From Cenococcum geophilum 1.58 (taxonomy: Eukaryota; Ascomycota; Dothideomycetes; Gloniales; Gloniaceae), in the NCBI GenBank assembly GCA_001692895.1, contig KV748222.1, positions 1,394,683 through 1,458,682 on the forward strand: 64,000 nt of DNA, written 5' to 3'. The notes below the pieces were generated by a model, which was given only the letters and a program-made list of their open reading frames with translations, was not told the origin of the DNA and made no database searches. The position numbers were made by a program, and so were the translations under genes. Shown here piece after piece: positions 1-13,439 of the stretch (position 1 is its first letter; every line of letters begins with the position of its first letter).

Positions 1-2601
1 AGGGTGATATATTTATAGTATAATGTCTTAATGGGTTTATCTAACTCTATATTTATTTTATTCTAAAATTCTTTATCCTTTCTATTATCTTTATTGTTAT
101 CTTTTTAGGGGTTAACCAGTTTAGGGCCTAAGGGTATTAGGAGTATAGGTAGATAGTAAGCTCCAGTAGAGCGTATATATAGCGCAAGCGGCCTATAAGG
201 GCTAAGTATAGTATATTATATTATCTAGGATCGTTAATTCTATATAGGGTCCATACTTCTAGAGGTCACGCCTACTATATATAGCAGTTATCCGGCCAAC
301 TATAACGTATAGGTCTAGTATTTAGGCCATTGGAGAATCTAAAAAAGGCCCCCCTAAGTTACTCCTTAAACCACTCTAAAAGGTCTAAATAGCCTGCCTC
401 TAAAGTATAATAGGCGCATATAAGCGAACGGCCACAGCACTACTTAAAAAGGAAGCCAATATTCCCCCCCTATAACTATATATTAAAGCCGCTATAATAT
501 AAAGGGCGTAAAATAAACGCAACTCTAATATTATAAAGTATATTAAAACACGCCTAAATAAACTATAAAGGGACCCTAGGGCGCCCTATAGGAGAATAAA
601 CCAATAGCCCTAAAGTAGGGAAGATATATTAAAGAAATAAGTAAAGAAAGCAAAAGAAGAATAGTGCTGCTTTAGGGCCCAGGCCTATATAGAGGAGGAA
701 GGGAGACATATAAGAGGCCAATAAAGATAATAATAAGAAAAAGAAAGAAGCTAAAGTAGAGTATAAAAGAACGCTAGGAAACTATCTACTGTAATATAAT
801 ACTAGTTAAACTAACGCTAAAGAGGCGTATAGGAGTTAAAGGTATAGAGGCTAACTAAGGCAAGAGGAACCTAAGCCGTAGTATAGTTAACGCTATAGGG
901 GGTAAACACTCTAAAGCTTTAAGAAGGCCTAATAAAGGCAGAAAATATAATAGTAATACTCTTAAGAATAGGAATAATAGGACTAAAAGACTGGCTCTAC
1001 TAGGTGGGTATCTTAGTAGGTAGCCTAAGATGCGAATATAGCTAGCTAAGACAGACACTAAAACATATAATATTATTATGCCCCTTATACATTAACTAAG
1101 AAGTAATACTTTTAGTAGCTAGTATAGAGAACTACAATATACTGCTCTTAATATAAAAAGGCCTTAGGCGGTTACCTAGTAGCTTATTAGCTAAAATATA
1201 CTAAACTAGTTTTAGGTTATAAAGGAAATAGTAATAAAGGGCGGGGGGGTAAGCAACAGGCGCCCCCTAATAACTCTATAGTAGTAGAGTAAAGTATATA
1301 ATACTAGCGCGTCCGTAGGCTTGTTACGGCAGCAGTGGTTCCTAAAAAGGTTAAAAAGTAAGATAGTAAGAGCACTATAGGTGACTTGCAGGCGCCCCGT
1401 AGGCGCCTTATAGGCAAGTCCTAAAAGGCAGGGAGATAAATTACGGGGTTTTCTTAAATAGAGTTTTCTCCCTATATATATAAGGAGTAGTCCGCGTGGG
1501 CCTAATAGGGATCTAAATCGGACGTTAAGCAATGAATTATTATTATTGTTATCTTCGCCGTTATCTTTACTGCTATCTTTACTACTATTTTTACTAGCTT
1601 CTACGTCTCTATCCTTATTGAAGTTTTTAAGAGCGTATTTAGTTACTACTTTTATATTTCTCTTAATATAGACTAATACGCCTAGCTAAGTTGCTATATA
1701 TATATAGATAAGTATTAAAAAAGCGAGTTATAGGGCCTATTACCTATCTAAAAATATAGAGTTATTTAGGGCCTAATGGTGGTATAAAACACAAAAAATA
1801 TTGTTAATATTTATTATGGGTTTCTCTTTTATAGTCGCGTTAAGCTAATACTCCTTAGTTATTAGCCCATTAATATACTATTATAATTAGCGGATTTTAT
1901 AGATATTTAATGTTATTTCTATATATTATTAATTTCCACTTTAGGGCCTTCTAGCTAATCCTTTTCCGCGTATTTTTAACAGAGCTACCTCTAATATTTA
2001 AATCTCTGGCGAATGCTAGTCCTTTTCTACAATAAATAATTATCTAAAATATATCTAAGAAAAAGCTTTATATTATTATTTAAGGCATTTCTAATAAGTT
2101 AAATAGGATATTCTTTAATATTCTTACAGAACCTAAAGAGTAAGCTATAAAATTTTATCTTAAATTGGAGGACCCTTACCTTGCCTATTAGACTAAAATC
2201 TCGTTTATATTATTTGTTATTAAGGGTAAATAATTTTTCTTTACCACTTTAGCTCTCTTAATATTTTCGCGGACTTTTTAGTAATACTTAGCCGAATATT
2301 TAGATTAAGTAGGTAGACTTTTTAGTTTATATCTAGGCTTCTACCTAGGTTTACGGCTTGGTTTTTACTTAGGTTTATAACTAGGTTTCTACCTAAGGTT
2401 TTCCTTAGAAGTTCGTATTATAAGGCTATATATTTAATACCCTATAAATAAGAGAATTATAGTAATAATAGGGTAAGACTAAAGTTCCAACGTTTAAATT
2501 AAGACGAGATAGAGTAATTAAGCAAGCTAGATTATGGCATAAATTAGAAATTAAGATAAGTAGAAGTATAATAGCCTTAGTAGTAACGAGGTAAAGGTAG
2601 A
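1..2601. other. AT-rich gene-free DNA, probably RIP-degraded repeat
   Basis: No gene can be supported here. The stretch is AT-rich and full of TA dinucleotides, with stops in all frames and only short chance frames. Low-complexity patches are visible: TTATC/TTACT-rich runs near 1530-1610, and a loose tandem of AGGTTT/ACCTAGG words near 2300-2400. It ends at the target-site duplication of the Gypsy element that starts at 2607. By composition it is probably older transposon sequence eroded by RIP, but I recognise no transposon domain in it. Confidence 0.6.
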
Positions 2602-2606
2602 CTAAT

Positions 2607-3030
2607 TGTTACGAACGCTTTAAGTACAATGTTACGACTACTTAAAGAGGAGTTAGAAGAAGCTAGTTAGTTAATTTAGGCACGGTCTAGAATGGAGTCA
2701 ATAGAACTATATGACGAGGAATAGTAACCGAGGTCACGTAATGTAATCTGTATAATCTGTATAATCTATAAAATCCGTAACAGAGTAGATAGAGCACACG
2801 TATATTATATACAAGAAGGATTTTATAGGAGTATAGTTGTGTATTTAAGGACCCTTAATCCCTACCTAGATAGTTTCTTCCTTATAGTAATTCTTAGAAT
2901 ACAATTAGAGTTAATCTATTAGGCAACTACTCTACCAGTTATTATTACGTTGTTAACTTTAATTTATATTACCTATATACCTAGCCCATTAACAAGCCTA
3001 TTATAGTACTTGCTATAAGGTTCTATTATA
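2607..3030 (+). repeat. 5' LTR of Gypsy-1
   Basis: This 424-bp direct repeat starts TGTTACGAACG. Its 3' terminus reads TTCTATTATA, where the 3' copy has TTCCGTTACA, so the canonical CA end has been mutated. It aligns over its full length with 10274-10697, and the differences I noted are transitions. Confidence 0.9.
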
Positions 3031-6000
3031 TAATTACTACCTAGTTACAGTATTAAATATAGAAAGTTAAACAATATGCTACTAAAAGCAGCCACCACAA
3101 CGCCATTAACGGCGGCAACTATGTTAAGGTTAGGAGGTAATACCAGTATAGCAAACACTAACTTATAGCAACCTATAACAGTTAGATAACTATAAGAGAT
3201 AGTTAACTAATTAATACTAAACAATATAGCGCTAGAAGAAAGGGTTAATAGAATAGGAGTAGTAAAGATTAAGTTACTATTAATCGAAAGGTACTTAAAA
3301 AAAAGATTAAAGCTTAAAGGATTCCTTACGTAAATGCACTTTAAGGTTACGCAAGAAAGAGTAAAGCTGCCTATATCTATAGATCGAATAGCATATACGG
3401 GACTACTCCTATTAGGAAGGGCACTTAAGTAGTTTAAGTCTTACCTTATAGAAATACAGGTAAATGGAATAATAACTACTAATTAGGAGGTACGGTTTAT
3501 ATTCTTAAGCTAAGAAGGATTTACGGAACAACTTATACAGATATTTAGAGACCTAGAGGCAGTAAATATAGCGGAAAAAAACTCTAAAACATTATATAGT
3601 AAACCTTAGCAATTAAGTATATAACGCAGTTCCAGACGTTAGCGACGTAAGTTAAGTAGAATAATAAGGCGCTTATAGTATAGTATAAGTAAGAACTTAA
3701 GGCTAAAGTCTAGGATATAATTATCTTAATAAAAGATACGGACACCCTATAGAAACTAATAGATTAAGTAATTAAGATTAATAACTGAATCTACTAAAGG
3801 GAATAGGCTAAGAGAGGTTAGGATAGAGTTCTATAGTCGTATAAGGCGTAAAGCACGCAACGACTAAAGCTAAGTTAAAAACTATAGTATAGCGTAAAGC
3901 TAATGGACCTAAGCGGTACTAAAGAGTCTAAGAAATGGAATAAGAAATTATAGAAACCTAGAGGATAAGGATTAAGTAATTAGAGGTCTAAGAAGTAGAG
4001 GCCAAATTAGGGATCTTAGCAGTAGAAAACGTTTAGGCGGACTCTATAATTAAAAAAAATGGTTTAAAGAAGAAGCTTATATAAATTACGGAAAATAAGG
4101 TCATTATATTAAAGACTATAAAAGTGGTTAGAGTTACTATATAGTAAAAGGAATAAAACTAGCAGACGATATATATATAGAGGGATAATAATATACTGCG
4201 AGGAACAAAAGAATATTTAATTAAGAGTTTTGCGTTTTGTTATAATAACGCATACCAAATTTATAAGGACGCTAAGTATGGCGCAAGCTATTAGCTATAA
4301 GAGCCACATTTAGTAAAATATAAAGAAACTAACGAACTAGTTCGCAGATCGGATATTAAGGACGATAAATTTAATATAGGCGAAATATTTTATAATGATA
4401 AGGTAATAAAGGCAGTTTACTAGGAATATATAGACCTTAGAGATGTTATATAAGAGGTAAAAGATAATTCCACTATAGAACAGGAAACATTAGTAGGGAT
4501 TAAGACCCCGCTAGATATAATGTCTATTACTTTATAAAACGCAAGAGAAGTAGAATAGCAAACTACTTCGGCACTTAAAAAAGACAAAAGGCTAAAAGCT
4601 TAAGATTCTTAAGATGAGATAAAAGGCGACTAAGTGTAAGGCAGTATTGCCAGGGTGTACGGTAGGGAGCAGGCAAGCTGAGCATAAGTTATATAGGGAG
4701 TCGATAGAAGAGGACGATATGGTAATAAGGGTAGGCAATAGCCTGAGTACAGAGACGAACCGATGGAGCTTATAAGGGGTGGCCAAGGCCTAGCCGAAGG
4801 CTAGCCTTAGCAGCCCCTAAGAGCTCCCGGGATGTAGCCGAGTAAGGGACCAAAAGTACCCTTACACTAAGATTCTTAAGATAAGATAAGGTAAGCTTAA
4901 GGACCTATAACGGACGATAACCGATAGAGCAAAGCAACGGCTTAGTTTAGTGATATATAAATAAGCTTAGGACGAAGTTTCCTAAAGATATAAGATTCTT
5001 AAGACGAGATAAGTAAGATTTAAAACTCTTAAGACAAGATAAGAATACTAAGTAAGCCTAAGGCTGAAGTAAAGCTTAAGATAGAAGTAAGCTTAGGATT
5101 AAGGATCCTATAGGGCTAAGGTTTCCAGACATAAATAAGGACTATTAAAGAACATAATACCAAGATTAAGAAGTAAGAAGACTTTAAGGATCTATCTACA
5201 AAACGCAAACTAAAAGAAACTATAAAAGAATTTAGATAAAGAATTATCGTATAGCAAGAACAGAAACTAGATAAGAGATCTAGTATATTAGGACGTATAA
5301 GGGATAGAGTACTAGTACGAAGAATTACTAATAGGCCTAGGGCAGGCACACTAAAAGCTAAGTGGCTTACTAAACTAAAGAATAAAGAGGATCTAGAGAT
5401 CCCTATTAGGTTCGAAGAATAATATATAAAGGGCTATTATAATGTAGTAATAAGAAGATACTTCCTTACGGACAAGCCGTATATACTCTAATAGCTATAC
5501 TAAAAGTGGTATAGGCAGCGACATAATAATAAGTAGGAAGATTTCTATATATAGTTAGACGAATAAGTTATCTAAAACCACCTAATTATAGAAAAGGCCA
5601 TAACTTATATTAAAGGAGCCTTAATTATAATATTAAAGGATCTAAAGGAACGATTAGAGGACTAAAGAAGCAAGAAACGCGTCTTAGTACCTACGAATAA
5701 AGTTATAACGTTTAGATTAGCATAACAAAGGTTTAAACTTAAAAACGAAAACGAGTTAAGAGTTAACCCAAAATACCTAGTATACTATACGCTATTATAG
5801 ATTATATACGTAAACAATATATATAAAATATACAAGAATCTAAAGGAAAAGAATTAGAAATACCTTATAAGGGTATATTAGGCGCTAGATAAGCAATAGT
5901 ATAGAAATGCTAAGTATATACATAGCTGGTATCTAGCGGAAGTTTAGAAGTTAGAAGACTTAACACTTTAACTAAAAAGATTTCTTATAGAAGAATGCTT

Positions 6001-9000
6001 AGACGGATAATAGTAGTAGGAATACCTAAAAAAAACACGTATTTATAGTATATAGAAGATAAAAAGCGAACTAGGCATTAGCTAAAGAGTGAGCTAAGTA
6101 TAACAAGATTAAGTAGCTAATAGTTAGGAAAAGTAGAGGCCTATAGGACTAAAAGGAGCTAGTAGTAGAGCCTTAAACCCTTAAAGGAATTTAAGAACAA
6201 CACCTAAATTTACAAGTTAAATGGCAAGATTAGCAGTTTAAAGCGCTAATAGATAGTAGAGTAACGCGAAACTATATCTTACTAGTAGCAGTTAAGAGAA
6301 TAGGACTATCTTATAGATAGAAGGAGTAACCTACCTATTAGTTATAATTTTAGGAGATCTAATAGCCTACGGAGGAAGGATTATTAACCTTAAAATAGGA
6401 CCTATTTAGATAACTATTAAAGGAAAATAAATTAAGATATCTTTTAATATCCTACTATTAGGACAAGATAAGGCAGTATTAAAAATGCCTTAGTTATAGG
6501 AATATAATCTAAAGATTAATTAGATTATAGGTTGGGTTAATATTAGAGATACTTAATGCTATAAAATATAATAACAAACCAAGTTAGTATAGTACTAAGT
6601 TAGAGCGATATATAAAGAGACTAAGCGAGGCTTAAGTTATATACTAAAGAGATACTATAAGTATGGTAAGAAACTATAGAGCCTAGAAAGTAAAAAGCTA
6701 TTAGATTATATAGTATAGGACTATAAAATAAAATTGGAACCAGGAATAAGTTTAAGGTTCTTTCTAACCTATAAGCTTACTAAAGAAGAATTTAGAGCAC
6801 TTAAAGAGTTTATCTAAGAAAACCTATAAAAGAGATATATTAGACCATTGTAGTTATTAGCGGGTTATCTAGTACTATTTATACTAAAGAAGAATAGTAA
6901 ACTAAGGTTATACATTAACTATAGGCAGTTAAATAGCATTACTAGAAAGGATAGGTATCCTTTACCCTTAATTAGTAAAATCTAAGATAGGATAGGTAAC
7001 GCGTAAATCTTTATAAAGATAGATCTAAGATAGGCGTACTATTAGATTAGAATTAAGGAAGGTAATAAATAAAAAGCAGTTTTTAGATTAAAGGAAGGAC
7101 TATATAAACTATTAGTTATGCAATTTAGGCTTATAAACGCACTAGTAATATTTTAGAAACGTATTAATAACGTATTAGGAGAGCACTTGGATAAATTTGT
7201 TATAGTATACCTTAATATTATTATTATCTACTTAATAACTAAGGAAGAATATAGGGAATACGTTAAATAGGTCTTAAAGAGACTATAAGAAAAATAGATG
7301 CTAGTAGCAATTAAGAAATGCGAGTTCTTTATAAGAAAAACCAATTTTATTGGATTTATTATTAAACTAAACTAACTTAGTATAGATCTAAAGAAGATTA
7401 AGGCTATAGTAAATTGGCAAGAACTAGAGAATATTATATAGTTAAGATTGTTTTTAAGGTTTTGCAATTACTGCAGAAGGTTTATAGCGCAATAGTTAAA
7501 AGATATTAAGCTATTTACGCGGTTAATAAAGAAAGAAGAACTATAGATATAGGGAAAGGAATAGTAAGAATTATTTAAAAAGGTTAAAAGGTTATTTACC
7601 TAGGAACCAGTTCTTAAGATCTATTAACTAAAACTAAAGATGGTTATAGAAACGGATATATTAGACTTTATACTAGGGGTATACTTTATATAAAAATATT
7701 AAGACGGATAGTACCTAGTAGCATACTATAGTTGGAAGATAACACTACTAGAGTTAAACTATAACATCTATAATAAGGAGTTGTTAGGTATAGTAACAGC
7801 ACTAAAGAAATAAAGAGTATTCTTATAAGGTATAGAGAAACTATTTATAGTTAAGACAAATTATAAGAACCTAATAGGATTCCTAATAATAAAGGAACTT
7901 AACTAAAGATAGGTTAGATGGGCAGAGATACTTACAGGATACTATTTCGAGATTTAGTATACTAAGGGCACGGACAATATATAAGTAGACACCCTAAGTT
8001 AAAAGGCTAAACTATAGAATAACGAAAAGCCATTAGGGGCTTTACTATAAAAAGATATAGATAGATTAATTAGGTATAATCATCTAAAAATTATAGTAAC
8101 TTAAGAAGATAATAAGCTAGGAAGAGTCTATAAGATACCAGAAAGCTTTTAGGCATAAAGGATATTTAAAATATAGCTAGAGGAACAGTTAGAACATCTA
8201 GGAGAAGAAATATTATATAAGCATAGAGAGGCGAAGTATATCCTAAAAAGTATAGCAGAATATTTTATAGAAGATTTCTATAAGGGAATAACTTAAGGAT
8301 ATAATAGAGCTACGGGCTTAGTATTAAGACTTTAGGAAGAGTATATTATTAATAAAATCTAGGGTTTAGTACAAAAAGTTATAAAAGAGTATTTAAATTA
8401 CTAAAGGAATAAACTAATAAGGTATAAGCTATATAGAGGGCTATAACCTATTAAAATACTAGAAAGACTATAGGAGGTTATATTATAGGGCTTTATTATT
8501 AAGTTACTAAAGTTAATAGATCCTATTACTAGATAGGATTATAATATAATCCTAGTAATAGTAAATAAGCTTACAAAGTAGGGATACTTTATAGTATATA
8601 TAGAAGAAATATTAGTAAAAGATGTCGCTAGAATTTATATTAAAGAAGTATTTATAAGACATAGAGTAGTAAGTAAGATTATATTAGACAGAGATCTAAA
8701 ATTTATAGTAGTATTCTAGAAGGTATTCTTAGCGGAGTAAGGAGTTAGAGTAGTAACTTTTACCGTATATTATCCGCAGACAGACGGTTAAACGGAAAGA
8801 TTAAATTAGACACTAGAACAGTATCTAAGGTATTATATTAATTATATATAAAACAATTAGGTATTACTATTACTAGTTATATAGTTTATATATAATATAA
8901 CACTATAAAAAGGAATAGACATATTACTATTTAAGGCGAATTATAGATATAAGCTAAGAATATTATTATTATTACTACGGTAAGTAAAGAAAACGAGTAG

Positions 9001-10273
9001 CACAGCTAAAGAAAGAATAAAGATATTAATAAATCTTTATATAGACCTTATAGAATTAGTAAAGAAAGTATAAGAGAGAATAAAAAAGTACTATAATGCT
9101 AAGAGATCTAAGGGACCAGATCTTAAGGAGGGAGATAAAGTATAGCTACTATATAAAAACTTTAAAAGTCAACAACTAAGTAAGAAGTTAGACTATATTA
9201 GACTAGGACCTTTTAAAATTATATAAAGAATTTTACTAGTTATATTTAAGTTAAACCTACTAGCTAAAATAAAAATTTACCTTATATAGCATATTATAAT
9301 GCTAGAGCTAGTATACGGAAATATTAAGCCACTAGTTTACGAAGTAGATACGTATAGAGGATAAGAAGAAGATAAATAGCAAGTTTTAAAGATCGTTAGT
9401 TATAACTTAAAGGACATTAACAACGAAATATAGTATAAGGTTAAGTAGATAGGCTATACTAAGACTGCCTAGAAACTACTAAAAAATTTAAAGAACACTA
9501 TAAGAAAGGTATAGGAGTATTAGAAGAAATTAGGTTAGGTAGTATTAATAAAAAAAGATTACTAAAGAATAAGTTACCTAAGGGGGACCTAAGAAGAGTA
9601 GTTGCCGAATTACTTAGATCTATTTCCTTCTCTATTAAAAAAATCCATTCTTTTATCGCTAAGTTCCTATAAACCTTATTCTATAAGCTTTTACTCCTTA
9701 AAACGGACCTTTTTATAAACCTTCTTAAGACGGATTAACTAAGTAGACGCTGTAAGATAAGACTTAAGGGCCCGTTACTAAGTATCGGCAGCCTCCCGTT
9801 CTGCGTTATAAAAATAGTATAACTCCACTAGAGTAATAGATAGTTTATTATCTAGCCGCGTAGCAGTAGATTAAATATAAAACCCTAAAATAAATTAATT
9901 AAGGAACCAGATAACTATTAAGAGTAATAGGTTATATATATTTAGTATTAGAGATAGAGTAAATATTATAGGACGAATAAATATTCGCTTTAGTGTACTC
10001 TAAGTAAAAGGACGGTTATCGTGAAAATAGACTCGCTAACGCAATATAGATTAACCCCTTTTTTAAACAGCAAGAACATGGAGATAGTATAATCTTACTA
10101 AGAGATAATATCGTAGTAACAGTGCGAGCACGACAAGTAGTTAAAGAAGAAATTGCTTTAGATATAATAAGTAATAATATTAACTAAATTAATTAAACAG
10201 ATATTACACCTTTAGTAAACAACTTAGAGATATTAGGAATCTTTAAGAATAAAGATAAAGAGGAGGGAGATAA

Positions 10274-10697
10274 TGTTACGAACGCTTTAAGTATAATATT
10301 ATAACTACTTAGAGAGGAGTTAGAAGAAGCTAGTTAGTTAATTTAGGCATAGTTTAGAATAGAGTTAATAGAACTATATAACGAGGAATAGTAACTAAGG
10401 TTATATAATATAATCTATATAATCTGTGTAATCTATAGGATCTGTAATAAAGTAGATAGAGCATACGTATATTATATATAAGAAGGATTTTATAGGAGTA
10501 CGGTTGTATATTTAAGGACTCTTAGTCCCTACCTAGATAGTTCCTTCCTTATAGAAATTCTTAGAATATAATTAGAGTTAATCTATTAGGCAACCACTCC
10601 ACCAGTTATTATTACGTTGTTAACTTTAATTTATATTGCCTACACACTTAGCCCATTAATAAGCCTATCATAGTACTTGCTACAAGGTTCCGTTACA
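10274..10697 (+). repeat. 3' LTR of Gypsy-1
   Basis: This is the 424-bp partner of 2607-3030. It begins TGTTACGAACG and ends CGTTACA, a canonical TG...CA pair. It is followed directly by the duplicated target CTAAT and preceded by a polypurine tract. Confidence 0.9.
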
Positions 10698-10702
10698 CTA
10701 AT

Positions 10703-12869
10703 AACGCTATAAAAAAAACTAAAAATAGTACGTTAATAGTGGTAAGGCTAAGCGGATAGTTGTAAAAAACTGCGGTAGGTATATTTAGCTTTATATATTT
10801 CTTAAGGACTTAAAACGCTAGATATATCCTATATAATAGGCAAAGCACTAACTATAATTTAGTAGGATAATAGATGGCGTACTTTTAGAATTAAGAATAT
10901 AGGGCTATACTAGTAATAGGTAATTGAATATAGAAATCTATAAGATTAAAAGCTTTAATAGGGGAAATATATCGCTTAGGGCTTGGCGCATAGGATAAGC
11001 GCTACTTAAAATAGTAAGTAAACTACCTAAAAATAAACACTAGTATTCTAGGACACAAAGTTACTATAGTAATATTTATGCACTATAACGTCTTTACTAG
11101 AAGCTACCTAAGTTAAGCTACTACTTTAGTATGATTAGCGGTAAGTTAAGGACTAAGCTATATTAAAAGTACGCCTATAAAGAATACACACTCTTACTTA
11201 TTTCTGGATTATCTTACTTAAAAAAACTACTTATCTATTCTATATCTTTTTATCCTAAATTTTAGCCTATAAATAGATTTCTAAACTTTCTATAATTCTA
11301 TAGAATTAATTACCTAGTTACCTAAAGCTAGACTAGTCTCTTAATTACCTTACTTTAAAGGGTTTGCCTTAAAACCTAGTATATAAAGCTAGAAAGCTAA
11401 GGGAAATAACTATTCTATACCAATTATAGATCTTAAAGGTTCTATCCTAGAAAAAGAGTTATCCCTTAATACGTTAGCGTTTATCTAGAACCTGGTCCGT
11501 ACGCGGAACACTAAAACTCTAGACATAGATTCAGTCGATAAATTACCACATTTTGGGCGTAAAATGTGTTAGATTCCGTTCTGTAGAAAGGACGAATGTT
11601 AGTTACCTTATATTGAGCGACTAAACTTTAAGGGGTAGGCTATATAGGTCGGTTTGTATAAGGTTTTGCAAATATCACCGGCCTTATATTCCTGAGTGAG
11701 GCGATTTAATTCGGTTGATTTAATTAGCTAGTCCTTATCAATAACAGATGGACACGAACTGACGTGTTAAGGGATAGAGCACTAGGAAGCTAGAGATGGC
11801 TTAATTAGGACCTAAAGTAGATATATACGTAGCTAGGTTATAGTAATAGCATTTAATGCTATATAGGAAAATTATCTATTATAAACAACAATCCTATAAC
11901 GTGTCCCACCCCACGTTACTATACGGCTAAAAAGATAGAGTGCTTGCGAACTTATTATAAGCGCGGCGGGATCTAATATATATACTCTTACAATCCTATT
12001 AGGAAAACTAGTATTGGTAGCCGCGATAATAATAACAATAACAATGACTTCCTTTTAAAGGTAGAAGACCTTATTTCTAGGAAATATTAAAGAAGCGTAT
12101 TAATAGCCAGTCCTAGCCCTAGGCGTATAGCTACTAAATAGCTAGCCGGCAATAGGGGCTAAAAGGATAGTATTCTCTATAATAGGTATAAATCTAAACC
12201 TAGATTTAGGTCTAAAGCTAGAGCTAGAGCTAGGACTAGAGTTTAGTTAATAGTAAAGGTAAATATATTATATTCGAAATTTCTTCTTAATTAGTTTAAG
12301 AAAATTTCTTATACTATACTATAGATAAACTAGCTATACTAAATGCTAAAAAAACTATATAGCGGCCTACCCTACTACAGCACCTAAAGCCTTAAGCCTA
12401 TTACTGTTGGTAGCTAGACTAGCTTTACTTCTATTTTTAGTATTTTAAGTAATATTATAGGAGGGTACGGTATCTCTTAGATGGAAAGTCAATAGTGCTG
12501 TTAGTCTGTCGGTCTGTTGGTTGGTTATAATTAGTTAGAATTAAGCAGTAAGAAGAGAAAGAAAAGAGTATATTAAAGGAAAAATTATATATCTATTGGT
12601 GTCGCCTAAGTTATTAAAGACTCTAGGGCTTTAAACCGATCTATATAACTATAGAAGGCCTAGGCTCTTTAGAAGCTATATCTAATCTAAATATTAAATT
12701 TAGGAGGCCAAATTACACTACTACATACCTCCCCTACCTAAGTTGTTGTCCCCTAACGACCTCTAAAGCTCCTTACTCCTCTCTATCTTTAAAATGACGG
12801 TGCGGCCGGTAACTATATGCGTTCCTTACCCTTACTATAAACCCGAGATAGTAAATAAGGAGACTCTAA
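10703..12869. other. AT-rich RIP-like DNA without recognisable gene
   Basis: No coding sequence can be supported. The stretch is TA-rich with stops in every frame. A perfect small inverted repeat, CACATTTT-GGGCGT-AAAATGTG, lies at 11547-11568. A run of CTAGA/GCTAGAG-type words occurs near 12190-12245. The short minus-strand frame at 12813-13016 overlaps the tandem repeats that follow and is not a credible gene. Confidence 0.55.
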
Positions 12870-13420
12870 CCCAGAACCCGAACCCGTCGCTAGTACCGTA
12901 CTACGACCCAAATAGATAACTGTCGCGCCGATACGCCTACGACCCATAAGACAAGATACCGTGCCGATACGCCTATAGAAGGACAACCCTTTTCGACTAA
13001 GACTAAAGCTACACACACTGCGAGGAACGACCTCGGCTAAGACTAAGACTAGTACTGCGATAAGCGAAGTTAATTAGGACGAACCAGACAACGATAGCGT
13101 TAATATACCTATTATTACAATAGAACCTTGCTGCTCCGCCTATAGCTAATTAACTACTTACTGCCCTACCTACAGCTAACCAACTTCTGCTGCTCCGCCT
13201 ACAGTAATAACTGTATATAAGGTAGAGCTTTGCTCCCTAGAATACGGTCCGTCGCTAGTACTATACTGCTACAATCCTAATAAGTCACCGCGCTAATATG
13301 CCTGCGGCCCGAACACGACTAGGTAGAGCTTTACTCCCTAGAAAACGACCTATTGCTAGTACTATACTGCTACTAAACAGATAAGAACTCGTGCTAATAT
13401 GTATACGAGTAACTCCCTAA
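12870..13420. repeat. Degenerate long-unit tandem repeats
   Basis: A block of about 100 bp is repeated. GTAGAGCTTTGCTCCCTAG followed by a CGTCGCTAGTACTATACTGC-type stretch begins near 13219 and recurs near 13322 with substitutions. Parts of the same pattern (CGTCGCTAGTACCGTACTAC, GCCGATACGCC) occur near 12888-12970. CTGCTCCGCCTA/CTGCCCTACCTA words repeat between 13130 and 13205. Nothing here looks coding. Confidence 0.55.
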
Positions 13421-13439
13421 CCCTCCCACCCTTATTAAA

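Larger units (their letters stand above)
2607..10697 (+). mobile_element. Complete but RIP-inactivated chromodomain Ty3/Gypsy LTR retrotransposon (Gypsy-1)
   Basis: Two 424-bp direct repeats bound the element and a perfect 5-bp target duplication CTAAT lies outside them (2602-2606 and 10698-10702). A purine tract just before the 3' LTR (about 10256-10270, GAGGAGGGAGA) fits the polypurine tract. Reading + strand and ignoring stops, the order is Gypsy-like. Gag comes first, with a decayed zinc knuckle near 4085-4125 in which Cys positions read Tyr. Reverse transcriptase follows (LYINYRQLN at about 6910-6945; YLNIIIIY at about 7210, where YLDDILIY is expected), then RNase H (about 7620-7870) and integrase (TDG then stop then TE at about 8780). 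A chromodomain-like tail (YKVK, IGYTK) sits at about 9430-9480. In-frame TAG/TAA and Asp-to-Asn, Cys-to-Tyr changes fit G:C to A:T mutation. It cannot encode a functional protein. Confidence 0.9.

Noticed and set aside
855..5349. Leucine/serine-rich minus-strand open frames in the AT-rich block
   Set aside because: They are short, lack family motifs and introns, and arise because RIP removes C from one strand. Several lie antisense to Gypsy-1.
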